A stretch of DNA of 64,000 nucleotides from NCBI RefSeq assembly GCF_030388665.1, contig NZ_CP128846.1, forward strand, positions 62,001 to 126,000, in the 5' to 3' direction. Position numbers and translations under genes: made by a program. Source of the DNA: Streptomyces flavofungini (GTDB taxonomy: Bacteria > Actinomycetota > Actinomycetes > Streptomycetales > Streptomycetaceae). A model generated the notes under the pieces. It was not told where the DNA came from. It made no database searches and saw nothing but the letters and a program-made list of their open reading frames with translations. Each line of letters starts with the position of its first letter. Position 1 is the first letter of the stretch. Of the stretch, positions 8,143-16,127 are shown in pieces.

Positions 8143-8712
8143 ATGCAGGCAGAACTCCCGCCCCGTGAGCGGATCTTGAACGCGGCTTATGAGCTCTTCT
8201 CGCAACGCGGCATCCGAGATGTCGGGGTGGAGGAGGTCATGGCCCGCTCCGGGGTGGCCAAGGCCACGCTCTACCGGCACTTTCCGTCGAAGGACGCCCT
8301 GGTGCTCGCCTTCCTCGCCTGCCGGGAGCAGCGATGGGCCCTCGGGACGGTCGTGGCCGGCGCCCGCGACCGCGGCCGCACCCCGGAGGAGCGGTTGCTC
8401 GCCGTCTTCGACGTGTTCGACGAGTGGTTCCGCCGTGAGGACTTCGACGCCTGCTCGTTCATCAACGTCCTGCTGGAGATGGGCCGGGACCACCCGCTGG
8501 GGCGGGCGAGCATCCAGCATCTGGAGAACATCCGGGGCATCGTGCGTTCCATGGCCCAGGAGGCGGGACTGCGCGACACGGACTCCTTCGCCCGCTCGTG
8601 GCACATCCTGATGAAAGGGTCGATCATCTCGGCGGCGGAGGGCGACGTCGAGGCGGCCCGCCGGGCCCAGGCGATGGCTCGCACCCTCATCGAGCAGCAC
8701 CGTCACCCGTAG
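8143..8712 (+). CDS. TetR/AcrR family transcriptional regulator
   Basis: 189 residues. The N-terminal helix-turn-helix (RILNAAYELFSQRGIRDVGV, then GVAKATLYRHFPSKDALVLAF) is typical of TetR repressors. The C-terminal ligand domain (residues ~75-189) is helical, with FDACSFINVLLEMGRDHPLG. The start is the ATG after CAGACG with no Shine-Dalgarno sequence; a -10-like TATTCT is close by, so the leader is very short. No obvious target gene is adjacent. Confidence 0.88.
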   Translation: MQAELPPRERILNAAYELFSQRGIRDVGVEEVMARSGVAKATLYRHFPSKDALVLAFLACREQRWALGTVVAGARDRGRTPEERLLAVFDVFDEWFRREDFDACSFINVLLEMGRDHPLGRASIQHLENIRGIVRSMAQEAGLRDTDSFARSWHILMKGSIISAAEGDVEAARRAQAMARTLIEQHRHP

Positions 8713-8719
8713 AAGCCAC

Positions 8720-8911
8720 TCAGCGGGCTGTTCGTCTGTGCCGCGCAGGTTCGTACTCGACGCAGTCGGGGTTTCGACAAGGGCCCGGGCCCCAGCGCGG
8801 GACGAAGACCCCGAGGGTCTTGTGCCTCTTTATTTCCCTGGAAACGGGATGCTCGCAGGCCGGGCACTTGCTTTCGGTCGGCGTACGGGTCTCACGCATT
8901 TTGCTGGTCAT
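8720..8911 (-). CDS. Small protein with paired CxxC-like cysteines
   Basis: 63 residues (or 59 from the second ATG at 8899). Four cysteines are arranged as C-x2-C (KCPACEHPVS) and C-x4-C (GPCRNPDC), suggesting a zinc ribbon, between basic termini. I do not recognise a named family. An AT-rich near-palindrome at 8956-8979 lies in its promoter region, which supports real and regulated expression. It converges on the TetR gene with 7 bases between. Confidence 0.5.
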   Translation of the reverse strand: MTSKMRETRTPTESKCPACEHPVSREIKRHKTLGVFVPRWGPGPCRNPDCVEYEPARHRRTAR

Positions 8912-8955
8912 GCTTCCACGCTAAGCGCGCGAGAGGTTTTGGGGAAGCCTTTACC

Positions 8956-8979
8956 TCTACTTTGTTTTTTCATTGTAGA
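8956..8979 (-). promoter_or_regulatory. AT-rich near-palindromic operator candidate
   Basis: TCTACTTTG and CATTGTAGA flank a run of T (arms match at 7 of 9). It lies ~45 bases upstream of the small cysteine protein gene in otherwise GC-rich DNA. It could bind a Fur/Zur- or MarR-type regulator. No consensus match was established. Confidence 0.4.
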
Positions 8980-9047
8980 AGCATACGAATTCGACATCCC
9001 CGTACGCCGCGGATCCCAGCAACCCGCGTCCGCTCCCAGTGAGCAAT

Positions 9048-10058
9048 TCAGGGGCGAGCGGGCGGACCATGCTTGTTCGGCGGGGGTGGCTCGGGAGGCG
9101 GTTCGGGGGGCGGATCGGGGTCGGCAGATGCGGGCCGTCGCATGCTCAGGAGCACCGACACCGCCAGCACGACGACGATCACTGCCAGGCTCACGGGAGA
9201 GGGGATCTCCGGCACGGAGTCGCTGATCAGCTTGTGGCATGCCTGGAGGACCAATTTCACACCGATGAAGCCGAGGATGATCGCAAGCCCCTGGCTCAGG
9301 TAGTGGAAGCGGTCCAGCAGGCCCGAGAGCATGAAGTACAGCGCACGCAGGCCAAGGATGGCGAAGGCGTTGCTGGTGTAGACGATGAAGGCGTCATCGC
9401 TGACGGCGAGCACCGCGGGAACGCTGTCCACGGCGAAGATCAGGTCGGCGGCCTCGATCGCCGCGACGACAGCGAGCAGCGGTGTCGCGACGCGCTTCCC
9501 GGCCTCCTTGACGAAGAACTTCGTACCCGCGTACGTGTCGCGCACGGGGATGACTTTGCGCAGCAGCCGAACGGCGAAGCTCTTGCCCGGATCGAAGCTC
9601 TCCTCCTCACCTTTGAGGATCTTGTAGACGCTGTAGAAGAGGATGGCGGCGAAGACGAAAAGGACGGCGGTGAAGCGGCTCACCACAGCGACTCCGGCCG
9701 CGAGGAAGATACCGCGGAACACCAGGGCGCCGATCACGCCGAAGAAGAGCACGCGGTGCTGGTAGGCGCGGGGCACCTTGAAGTACGCGAAGATCAAGGC
9801 GAAGACGAAGAGGTTGTCGACGGAGAGGCTCTTCTCCAGCAGCCACGCGGTGGTGTACTCCGTGCCCGCCGTGCCGCCCAGGACGAGGAAGACGACCGCG
9901 CCGAAAGTCAGGGCGAGCCCCACCCACAGACCGCTCCACGCGGCTGCTTCCTTGAAGCCGATGACGTGAGCACTGCGGTGGGCCAGCAGATCTATCGCCA
10001 GCGACACGATGACGGTCGCGGCGAACGCTCCCCACAGCCAGATCGGCACAGCAAGCAT
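9048..10058 (-). CDS. TerC family integral membrane protein
   Basis: 336 residues from the ATG at 10058. About nine hydrophobic helices are seen. The family motifs SVDNLFVFALIFAYF and IFAVDSVPAVLAVSDDAFIVY hold the conserved acidic residues. The C-terminus is a short Pro-rich cytoplasmic tail (DPPPEPPPEPPPPNKHG). TerC/Alx proteins are linked to tellurite resistance and to export of manganese or calcium for metalloprotein maturation. The metal here is unknown. The gene is monocistronic with a 388-base region upstream holding a hairpin. No tellurite cluster genes are nearby. Confidence 0.9.
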   Translation of the reverse strand: MLAVPIWLWGAFAATVIVSLAIDLLAHRSAHVIGFKEAAAWSGLWVGLALTFGAVVFLVLGGTAGTEYTTAWLLEKSLSVDNLFVFALIFAYFKVPRAYQHRVLFFGVIGALVFRGIFLAAGVAVVSRFTAVLFVFAAILFYSVYKILKGEEESFDPGKSFAVRLLRKVIPVRDTYAGTKFFVKEAGKRVATPLLAVVAAIEAADLIFAVDSVPAVLAVSDDAFIVYTSNAFAILGLRALYFMLSGLLDRFHYLSQGLAIILGFIGVKLVLQACHKLISDSVPEIPSPVSLAVIVVVLAVSVLLSMRRPASADPDPPPEPPPEPPPPNKHGPPARP

Positions 10059-10446
10059 GTGGGCCTCGCAATGAGCGCCTGGAACGGGCCCCTGTGTCGA
10101 GTCTGCCGCACGAGGGTGGCGGCAGCACACTCGAGCGGCTCCCGAGGCCGGGAAGGTACTCGAACGCCTGCTGGCCACGGCGACGCGGGCTCCGTCGAGC
10201 GGGAACCTCCAGCCGTGGCGGGGGCCCATCGCAGCCTCGCGCATTTCTGCGGCGTCTCTGTGGGATTCGGGAAATCGGGAAGGAAGACGCGCCGCAGCCG
10301 CGTACGTCCGGTACGCACCGCAGCCGCGTACCGGACGAGCCGACATCTCCGAGGCCGTGAGCTTCGTCGGCGCATGATCGTCCTTGGTGCTCCAGACGCA
10401 GACCGTGATCATGGATGCAGAGGTCGCGGATCGGTAGCCTGCCGAT
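10059..10446. other. 388-base divergent intergenic region with hairpin and direct repeat
   Basis: An 11-bp inverted repeat (CGTCCGGTACG at 10305-10315, CGTACCGGACG at 10327-10337) overlaps a 14-bp direct repeat (CCGCAGCCGCGTAC at 10292-10305 and 10318-10331). This could be an operator or an RNA element in the terC leader. I looked for a yybP-ykoY (manganese) riboswitch pattern and could not recognise one. A -10-like TAGCCT at 10435-10440 serves the next gene. Confidence 0.4.
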
Positions 10447-10974
10447 GTGTCTCAGCCCTGGAATGAGCAGCGACTGATCGCGGACGGTTTCGAGCGGACG
10501 TACACCGTCCTGGACTGGTACGACGGGCCCCGTAAAGGACTCGCGGTCATCCGGGGCGTCCCGCACTACTTCGAGGGCTGGGACTACGACCCGGCCAACG
10601 CGGCCGACGAGTACGACGTGTGGCCCGCGAGCGAGGCGGCCGTGGCGATGGAGCGCGAGCAGTGGGCGATTTACGTCGAGTATGAGGTCTCCGACGCCGG
10701 GAGGGATGAGCACCCGGCGAACGGAGGGGTCAATGCCCGCTACGACGAACTGGATTCGCTCCTCGTGCCGCACCGTCGGCCGCCCGACCGTGTTCGGCGG
10801 CTTGTGGGCGAGGTGCGATTGGACGACGGAGACCGCTACCGGCTTGACGGGGGCGACCTGTGGATGCGGTGGCGCCCGAGCAGCGAGGCCTCCGCAGGTC
10901 AGGGGACGGATGTCGGTCAGGTCAGCGAGACCCTGCGCGACTCGGAGCCGAACCGGCCGACGACGAGCTCGTAG
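10447..10974 (+). CDS. Hypothetical protein
   Basis: 175 residues from a GTG at 10447. TAGCCT ends seven bases before it and no ribosome binding site is present, so the mRNA may be leaderless. The protein is acidic and aromatic-rich at the start (VLDWYDGPRKGLAVIRGVPHY, then YFEGWDYDPANAADEYDVW). It has no signal peptide or membrane segment. The last ~30 residues are low-complexity. I do not recognise a family with a known function. Confidence 0.75.
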   Translation: MSQPWNEQRLIADGFERTYTVLDWYDGPRKGLAVIRGVPHYFEGWDYDPANAADEYDVWPASEAAVAMEREQWAIYVEYEVSDAGRDEHPANGGVNARYDELDSLLVPHRRPPDRVRRLVGEVRLDDGDRYRLDGGDLWMRWRPSSEASAGQGTDVGQVSETLRDSEPNRPTTSS

Positions 10975-11155
10975 GCGATGTCGTTCCCCATGCGGTGCGC
11001 GAGACGGGGCGCTGTCCAGCGCGGGTCCTCGCCGTGAGCGGCCCCGCATGTGACCCCCCGGCCCCTCCCCCGGTCTCGTGCGGGGCCCTGCGCGTCCCTG
11101 CCCTGCTGCCCCAGGCCCCGTGAAGGGTCCGTGAAAGCTTCCCCTCCGGCGCGTG

Positions 11156-11632
11156 TCAGGTCACCGGCCCGTGCCCGTCCCGCAATCCCTCCGCGAACGC
11201 CCGCGCCGCCTGCACATCCCCGGCGTTCGGCCGCTGCTTGTTGATCCCGCCGACGAGCTTGAACGGGGCCCAGGTGTCGAACGCCCTGCACGAGAAGCTT
11301 CCGTCCACCTTGTATCCCTTGTCTTCGAGGACCTTCACCAGAGGGCGGGTGAACGGCGCCACCGGCAGCTCCGGGAGCCCGCTGGTCGCGAACACGAACG
11401 CCCGGCCCCGACCGGCGGGAAGCGCCTTGACGAAGCCGGTCAGGTGCGGGTGGAGCCTGCTGTAGAAGACACCCGAGCCGAATCCCACGAGATCGGCACC
11501 GGCCAGCTCCGCCGGGTCGGCCTCCTCCGGAGGGACGACCTTCGCGCCCAGGACCTGGGCCATGCTGTCGGCGACCCGACGCGTATTGCCGTGCGACACG
11601 GACGCGCACACGATGACGGCCTTCATCCTCAT
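11156..11632 (-). CDS. Flavodoxin-like protein
   Basis: 158 residues from the ATG at 11632 (a second ATG at 11626). The N-terminal strand and phosphate loop (AVIVCASVSHGNTRRVADSM) are the FMN phosphate-binding site of flavodoxin folds (S-x-S-x-G-N-T), and VGFGSGVFYSRLH fits the second cofactor loop. It resembles the flavodoxin-domain proteins related to protoporphyrinogen oxidase HemG that are common in Streptomyces. Likely a single-gene unit. Redox partner and substrate unknown. Confidence 0.82.
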   Translation of the reverse strand: MRMKAVIVCASVSHGNTRRVADSMAQVLGAKVVPPEEADPAELAGADLVGFGSGVFYSRLHPHLTGFVKALPAGRGRAFVFATSGLPELPVAPFTRPLVKVLEDKGYKVDGSFSCRAFDTWAPFKLVGGINKQRPNAGDVQAARAFAEGLRDGHGPVT

Positions 11633-11890
11633 GATCCCTTCTCTCGCCTTCCGCATGGAGACACGGCAGCGGCGTCCAACGTGACACCACCGGAGCGTGA
11701 CTACCGCCACACCGCAGGGCGGGGTGTGCCCGCGTCCACGTACGACGTCTTCGCGCCACGTTCCCCCCGACCGACCGGTCTGCCCGACACCTTCCCGACG
11801 CTTCCCCGTTGTCCCCGGCGACCGACACCGCCCGAACTCCCCGCTGAGAACCGGCCGGTGGCACACGCTCGGAAGGGACACCACCCACCC

Positions 11891-12706
11891 ATGACCGCAC
11901 GGCACCCCCTCGGCCGGAGCGCCACCGTCCTGACGGCCGCCCTCGCCCTCTCCTCGGCGACGTCCGGACTCACCGCGTACGCCGCCGACAGCGCCGACAG
12001 GACCAGCAAGACCGGCACGCACACCGTCGCGACCGCCGCCCCGCGGGACGAGCCGGACGGCAGCTGGCAGGGCGACGGGCTGCTGCTGAGCCCGGCGGAG
12101 AACCGGAAGGTCAACGCCTACCTCGACCGCGCCCGCCGGGCCGAGCCCGCCATCAGCCGTGGCGTGCGGGCCGCCGCCCGGCTGAGCGACGCGGAGCTGG
12201 TCGGCTTCGACCACCGCCTGAAGTCCCCGGACTCACTGAAGCGGAAGGTCGCCACCAACCTGAAGGAACACCCCGAGAACACCGTCGACGACTCGCTCGC
12301 CCGCCTCGGCGACGCGGTGCGCTACACCCTCCAGTGGCCCGACGACCGGTACGTCACCGGCGTCACCATCGCCTCCGAAGTCCTGTCGGCCCGGGGCAAC
12401 GACACCACGAAGTGGAGCAACACCTGGGGCCGCGCCAAGGGCTACAAGGGCCTCAATTCGGGTTGGCGCGCGCCCGGTTCGGGGCAACGGTTCGAGGTGC
12501 AGCTGCACACCCCGGCGAGCAAGTACGCGCAGGAGGCGACGCACAAGCTGTACGAGGAGCAGCGGCTGCCCACGACGAGCCCGGAGCGCAAGAAGGAACT
12601 CCAGGCGCAGCAGGACGCACTCTTCGCCGCCGTACCCGTGCCGGAAGGCGCCCCCGACCTCGCCGCGCCCGCACTCCTGGCGCCGACCCTGACGCCGGCG
12701 GCATAG
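11891..12706 (+). CDS. Secreted RelA/SpoT-fold nucleotide pyrophosphokinase
   Basis: 271 residues. A signal peptide (VLTAALALSSATSGLTAYAA) targets the protein for export. The C-terminal half carries the pppGpp-synthetase signature set: LGDAVRYTLQW, AKGYKGLNSGW and FEVQLHTPASKYAQEATHKLYEE, matching the D-x-x-R, GY-x-G and EVQ-x-x-T motifs of RelA synthetase domains. Secreted ATP nucleotide 3'-pyrophosphokinases of this kind are known from Streptomyces and transfer pyrophosphate to the 3'-OH of nucleotides. There is no hydrolase domain or regulatory domain. Whether it acts in the medium or on neighbours is unknown. Confidence 0.82.
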   Translation: MTARHPLGRSATVLTAALALSSATSGLTAYAADSADRTSKTGTHTVATAAPRDEPDGSWQGDGLLLSPAENRKVNAYLDRARRAEPAISRGVRAAARLSDAELVGFDHRLKSPDSLKRKVATNLKEHPENTVDDSLARLGDAVRYTLQWPDDRYVTGVTIASEVLSARGNDTTKWSNTWGRAKGYKGLNSGWRAPGSGQRFEVQLHTPASKYAQEATHKLYEEQRLPTTSPERKKELQAQQDALFAAVPVPEGAPDLAAPALLAPTLTPAA

Positions 12707-12730
12707 GGCCCACCCCGGCCGGGCGAAGCC

Positions 12731-12771
12731 GTCCGGCCCGCCCCGCCGACGGGTGGCTGGGCGGGGCGGAC
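12731..12771 (+). terminator. GC-rich hairpin terminator candidate
   Basis: CCGCCCCGCC and GGCGGGGCGG arms lie about 25 bases after the pyrophosphokinase stop. There is no T-tract, as is usual in Streptomyces. Confidence 0.5.
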
Positions 12772-12878
12772 GGAGCCGTCCGGTCACGGCTTGTGCGGCG
12801 CGGCCCGGAAACCGCAGGTTGGCCTTCAACTCGACGCAGCCTCCGGCGGGCCAACCTGATCGCCCGTGCCGAGCACTG

Positions 12879-12995
12879 ACCGACGTCCACATCACCCGCG
12901 CCACCGCCGATCGGCGCCGCCGCTTCGAGAGACTTCCCGACTCGCCGGACGGGTTCGTCGCCCTGGGCGACGCGGTCGCCACCTTCGGAAGTCGA
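12879..12995 (+). pseudogene. Fragment of an FAD-dependent monooxygenase
   Basis: An open stretch without start or stop context encodes RRRRFERLPDSPDGFVALGD followed by AVATF. This matches the conserved segment around the second FAD motif (GD) of bacterial FAD-dependent oxidoreductases, where the family continues with a NPVYGHG-type motif that is absent here. The rest of the 597-base gap (12707-13303) shows only a terminator and no gene. Confidence 0.55.
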
Positions 12996-13303
12996 CCAGG
13001 ATCACCTCATGACGACCGGAAAGGGCCATGCCCTCTGACCTCGTGCTTCGCAGGTCACAGATCCAGGTCTGTGGCATCCGTCCGGTGTCGGGCCAAGCGT
13101 TCGTTGCATCAGCACGGCGTCGATCCAGCGGTCATGATCCCACTTCAGGCTCGGCGTCCGATGCGGCTGGACCTACGGCTGCAAGCGACCGGCGGCGGGG
13201 CCACATCGGTTCCAGTCACAGGTGTTCAGTTCTCTTCGGAGTTGTACCGGCCGAGGAGTCGCGCTGTGAGCTCCGTGCAGCGCATCCGGGCATCCACGCT
13301 GCA

Positions 13304-14038
13304 TCACTGCACGGTGTCAGGCGCTTCGACCGTAAACGTCACGAAGTCGACTTCGGCATCGGAGGGCAGGCCGGGATAGTGGTCCTGGAGGCCCTTCTTG
13401 AGCTGGTCGACGCTCGTGAAGCCATCAAGCCGAGCCTGCTCGGCGGTGAGGCGATCGAGCCGGTGGCGTTCGATGCCTGTGACGGTGCCGTTCAACGTGC
13501 GCTGGGCTTCGTCGTCCTCGAAAAGGAAGATTGCGGGACCCAGCGCGATCGGATCGTCGTGGCGGACGGTGGAGGTCTTCCGCGCGGTGGCGATGTCCTC
13601 GTAGTAGCGCTTGTTGAACCGGACAATTCGACGCGCATCCGCATCGGGGGAGAAGTAGGCGTCCGGCAGAAGCTTCCGAATCGGGCGCAGTGCGGGCCCC
13701 TCGTCGGTCGGTACGGCGACGAAGACGTCAGGGTGGAGGTCGAGAAGCGCTTGGCGGCAGCGGCCGCACGGCGGGATGAGACCGCGGCCCTGGTCTCCCG
13801 CGGCGGCGATGGTGACGAGTGGGCCGGCTCCCGCTGCTGCTGCGACACCGAGTACGACGAGCTCGGCACACGGTCCGCCGGTGAAGTGGTAAACGTTGAC
13901 CGCCTCGTGGATCGTGCCGGCCGTGTCCATCGCCGCTGCGGCTACGGTGTGGTTCGAGTCGCTCCCGAGGGCCGCGGCGAGCCGTTCCGCAGCCTCGATG
14001 ACGCGGCGCTCGGAGTCGAAGAGCTTCATGGAGACCAT
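13304..14038 (-). CDS. Cytidine deaminase-like / ASCH domain fusion protein
   Basis: 244 residues from the ATG at 14038 (second ATG 14029). Residues ~1-130 are a cytidine deaminase fold, with the zinc site split as PCAE (GGPCAELVVL) and PCxxC (IPPCGRCRQALLDL). Residues ~145-244 match an ASCH domain: RIVRFNKRYYEDI, KTSTVR, then LTAEQARLDGFTSVDQLKKG and a closing DFVTFTV strand. ASCH protein YqfB is an N4-acetylcytidine amidohydrolase using a Lys and Thr of a K-T-x-T motif, also present here. The fusion could therefore deacylate and deaminate modified cytidines. That is inference. A -10-like TAGGGT on the minus strand lies 7 bases before the start. Confidence 0.8.
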   Translation of the reverse strand: MVSMKLFDSERRVIEAAERLAAALGSDSNHTVAAAAMDTAGTIHEAVNVYHFTGGPCAELVVLGVAAAAGAGPLVTIAAAGDQGRGLIPPCGRCRQALLDLHPDVFVAVPTDEGPALRPIRKLLPDAYFSPDADARRIVRFNKRYYEDIATARKTSTVRHDDPIALGPAIFLFEDDEAQRTLNGTVTGIERHRLDRLTAEQARLDGFTSVDQLKKGLQDHYPGLPSDAEVDFVTFTVEAPDTVQ

Positions 14039-14121
14039 GGCGCCAACCCTAGATCGGCCCGGCCGAGCTCCTCGACACATTTGTTCCCATGGCCCCACTC
14101 CCAGCGCGGTCGGTGGCTTGA

Positions 14122-14241
14122 GGGGTTCCAAGGGGCAAGATCCGCTACGACAGCCTGAAGGCCGCGGCCGGGAAGGTGATCGGATTCGCCTGGGAGCGGC
14201 AGGAGAACGCCCGCGAGGCTCGGCGGACTTGTGATCAATGA
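14122..14241 (+). pseudogene. Fragment of an IS21-family transposase (IstA)
   Basis: An open frame flanked by stops encodes GVPRGKIRYDSLKAAAGKVI, then GFAWERQENA. This matches the catalytic-core segment of IstA transposases (V-P-x-x-x-x-Y-D-N-L). Only ~39 codons survive, no terminal repeats are seen, and the end overlaps the MarR stop by seven bases. Confidence 0.6.
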
Positions 14242-14735
14242 CCAGTGGGGCCGTTCCGTTGGGTTCGTCGCCCAGCGGCGGCGACATCGCGCATGGCCAG
14301 CAGGAAGCGCTGCACCACGGCCAGGTCCTTCTCATCGAAGGAGCGCATCGCGGCGACCATCTCGTTGATCAGCGGCCCGAAGAACGACCAGCCCAAGGTC
14401 ACGGCCTTGTCCTCGACGACCAGCAGTACCCGGCGCCGATCGCGGGTGTCACGCTGACGGCGTACGAGCCCCATCCGCTCGAGCCGGTCGACGAGGGCCG
14501 TGACGGCCGCCGAGTTGAGCCCCAGTTGCGCGCCGAGCCATCCCGGGGTGGCGGTGGTGTCCGACCGGGCGGCGTCAAGGAGGCTGATCAAGGCGCGTAC
14601 GTCCGTGGGGTGCAGCCCGTTGCGGGCGGCGAACTCGGCACCGAACAAGTCAAGGTCGACCGTGATGGCCCGTAGGAGGTGCACCAACTGCAGACCGGGG
14701 TCTTGCTCGCCCGGCATCGAAGACCGATCTCCCAC
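14235..14735 (-). CDS. MarR-family transcriptional regulator
   Basis: 166 residues. The winged helix-turn-helix lies at TPGWLGAQLGLNSAAVTALV, with the wing at RRQRDTRDRRRVLLVVEDKA, typical of MarR. It is divergent from an alpha/beta hydrolase with 123 bases between, and a partial palindrome there suggests control of both genes. The ligand is unknown. The very 3' end overlaps an IS21 remnant on the other strand, which may have altered the last residues (GRRTQRNGPTGH). Confidence 0.88.
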   Translation of the reverse strand: MGDRSSMPGEQDPGLQLVHLLRAITVDLDLFGAEFAARNGLHPTDVRALISLLDAARSDTTATPGWLGAQLGLNSAAVTALVDRLERMGLVRRQRDTRDRRRVLLVVEDKAVTLGWSFFGPLINEMVAAMRSFDEKDLAVVQRFLLAMRDVAAAGRRTQRNGPTGH

Positions 14736-14771
14736 GTTCCTCGCACTCCTCGTCCGTCCTCGTCGTTCGCG

Positions 14772-14795
14772 TTATCATCTTGTTCATCGAGATAA
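14772..14795. promoter_or_regulatory. Candidate MarR operator
   Basis: An AT-rich imperfect palindrome with outer arms TTATC and GATAA (full arms TTATCATCTT and ATCGAGATAA) sits between the divergent MarR and hydrolase genes. It is likely the MarR binding site. Confidence 0.5.
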
Positions 14796-14858
14796 TTGCT
14801 GACCGAGGTATTTTACAGGCGACCACGACAGCAGCGGTACGGCATCAGGAGGCAGGAC

Positions 14859-15713
14859 ATGGGGCGGGGCAACACCGGCGACCAGGCGACGTTCTTCGCG
14901 GCGTACGACGCCATGCTGCGACGCTGGCCCGTGGACGTCACCGGTATCGACGTGCCGTCGCCGTACGGCAGCACGCGGGTCCATGTCTGCGGCCCGGAAA
15001 GCGGCACCCCGCTCGTGCTGCTGCCCGGAGGCGGAACCACCTCCATGGTGTGGTTCGCCAACGTCAAAGACCTCTCCCGCGACCATCGGGTGTACGCGGT
15101 CGATCTGATGGGCGACATCGGCCGCAGCGTCCACGACGGGGCACCGCTGCGTGGCACCGGGGACCTGATGGCGTGGCTGGACGCGGTTCTGGCGGGGCTC
15201 GGCCTGGCGCAGACGCGGTTGTGCGGGCACTCCTACGGGGCCGCGATCGCGCTGAACTACGCGCTGCACGCGTCCCACCGCGTCAGCCGACTGGCTCTCC
15301 TCGACCCCACCACCTGTTTCGCCGGGCTGAGCTGGCGCTATCTGCTGCGCGCCCTTCCCACGCTCCTGAGGCCCACCGTCGCGCGACAGCGGGCCTTCCT
15401 GGCGTGGGAGACCGGTCGAACCCCCGAAGACCTCGCGTGGCAGGACTTCCAGGACAGCACCACCACGGCGGTGCGATCCAAAGTCATCGCCATGCGCCGC
15501 CCCCGGCCAGAGGATTTGAGGGCCTGCACCATTCCGACCCTGGTGCTCTTGGCCGAGCACAGCCGGGCCCACGACGTGCAACGGGTGGCGGCCACGGCCC
15601 GCGACCTCCTTCCCGAGGCCGACATCGCCCTCCTGCCGGGCGCCTCCCACCACTCCCTTCCCACCGAGCGGCCCGCCGAGCTCAATGGTCTGTTGACGCA
15701 GTTCCTGGCCTGA
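14859..15713 (+). CDS. Alpha/beta hydrolase
   Basis: 284 residues from the ATG at 14859 with AGGAGG eight bases upstream. The oxyanion-hole region is LVLLPGGGTTSMVWFANV, the nucleophile elbow GHSYGAAIAL (Ser), and the catalytic His lies near the end in GASHHSLPTERPAEL. The acid is probably in LLAEHSRAHD. It is divergent from MarR and probably regulated by it. The substrate is not predictable; detoxification of a small ester or lactone is plausible. Confidence 0.87.
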   Translation: MGRGNTGDQATFFAAYDAMLRRWPVDVTGIDVPSPYGSTRVHVCGPESGTPLVLLPGGGTTSMVWFANVKDLSRDHRVYAVDLMGDIGRSVHDGAPLRGTGDLMAWLDAVLAGLGLAQTRLCGHSYGAAIALNYALHASHRVSRLALLDPTTCFAGLSWRYLLRALPTLLRPTVARQRAFLAWETGRTPEDLAWQDFQDSTTTAVRSKVIAMRRPRPEDLRACTIPTLVLLAEHSRAHDVQRVAATARDLLPEADIALLPGASHHSLPTERPAELNGLLTQFLA

Positions 15714-16127
15714 GCCCCGCGTCCGTCATCGTGCCTCCGCTTCAACAAGCAACAGTCCGAGGCGGAACAGCGGCGGCGGGGACGGCGGGGAAAGTCAAGG
15801 AGGCCCACCACAGGCGGCCCTCAGCCGTCACGTCGTTGACGGAGCACCGCTTGACGCGCCTGCCACCCGACCGCGGGCCGCTGCCCTCACCAGCCGTCCA
15901 CGACCAGCTGCTCCATCACCGCCGGTCCGGCCCGCAGGAGTCGGCGCCGTGAGCATCAACGGCACCAGCCGCCGCACCGCCGGATGCGTGAGCAAGCGGC
16001 CGAGGCCGCGGTGATGCGCTGCTGCTTCACGTCGAGAGGCACATGAGGGCCTCCCCTTGAAGCGGACAGGCTGTGACCGGGTCACTGTTCAGCGAGGTTG
16101 TCGGCACCGATGCTTAGGATCCACGTC
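15714..16127. other. 414-base intergenic region
   Basis: No supported gene. Minus-strand reading frames show short coding-like text (LLTHPAVRRLVPLMLTAP) without start or context, possibly a remnant. No terminator of note. Confidence 0.3.
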
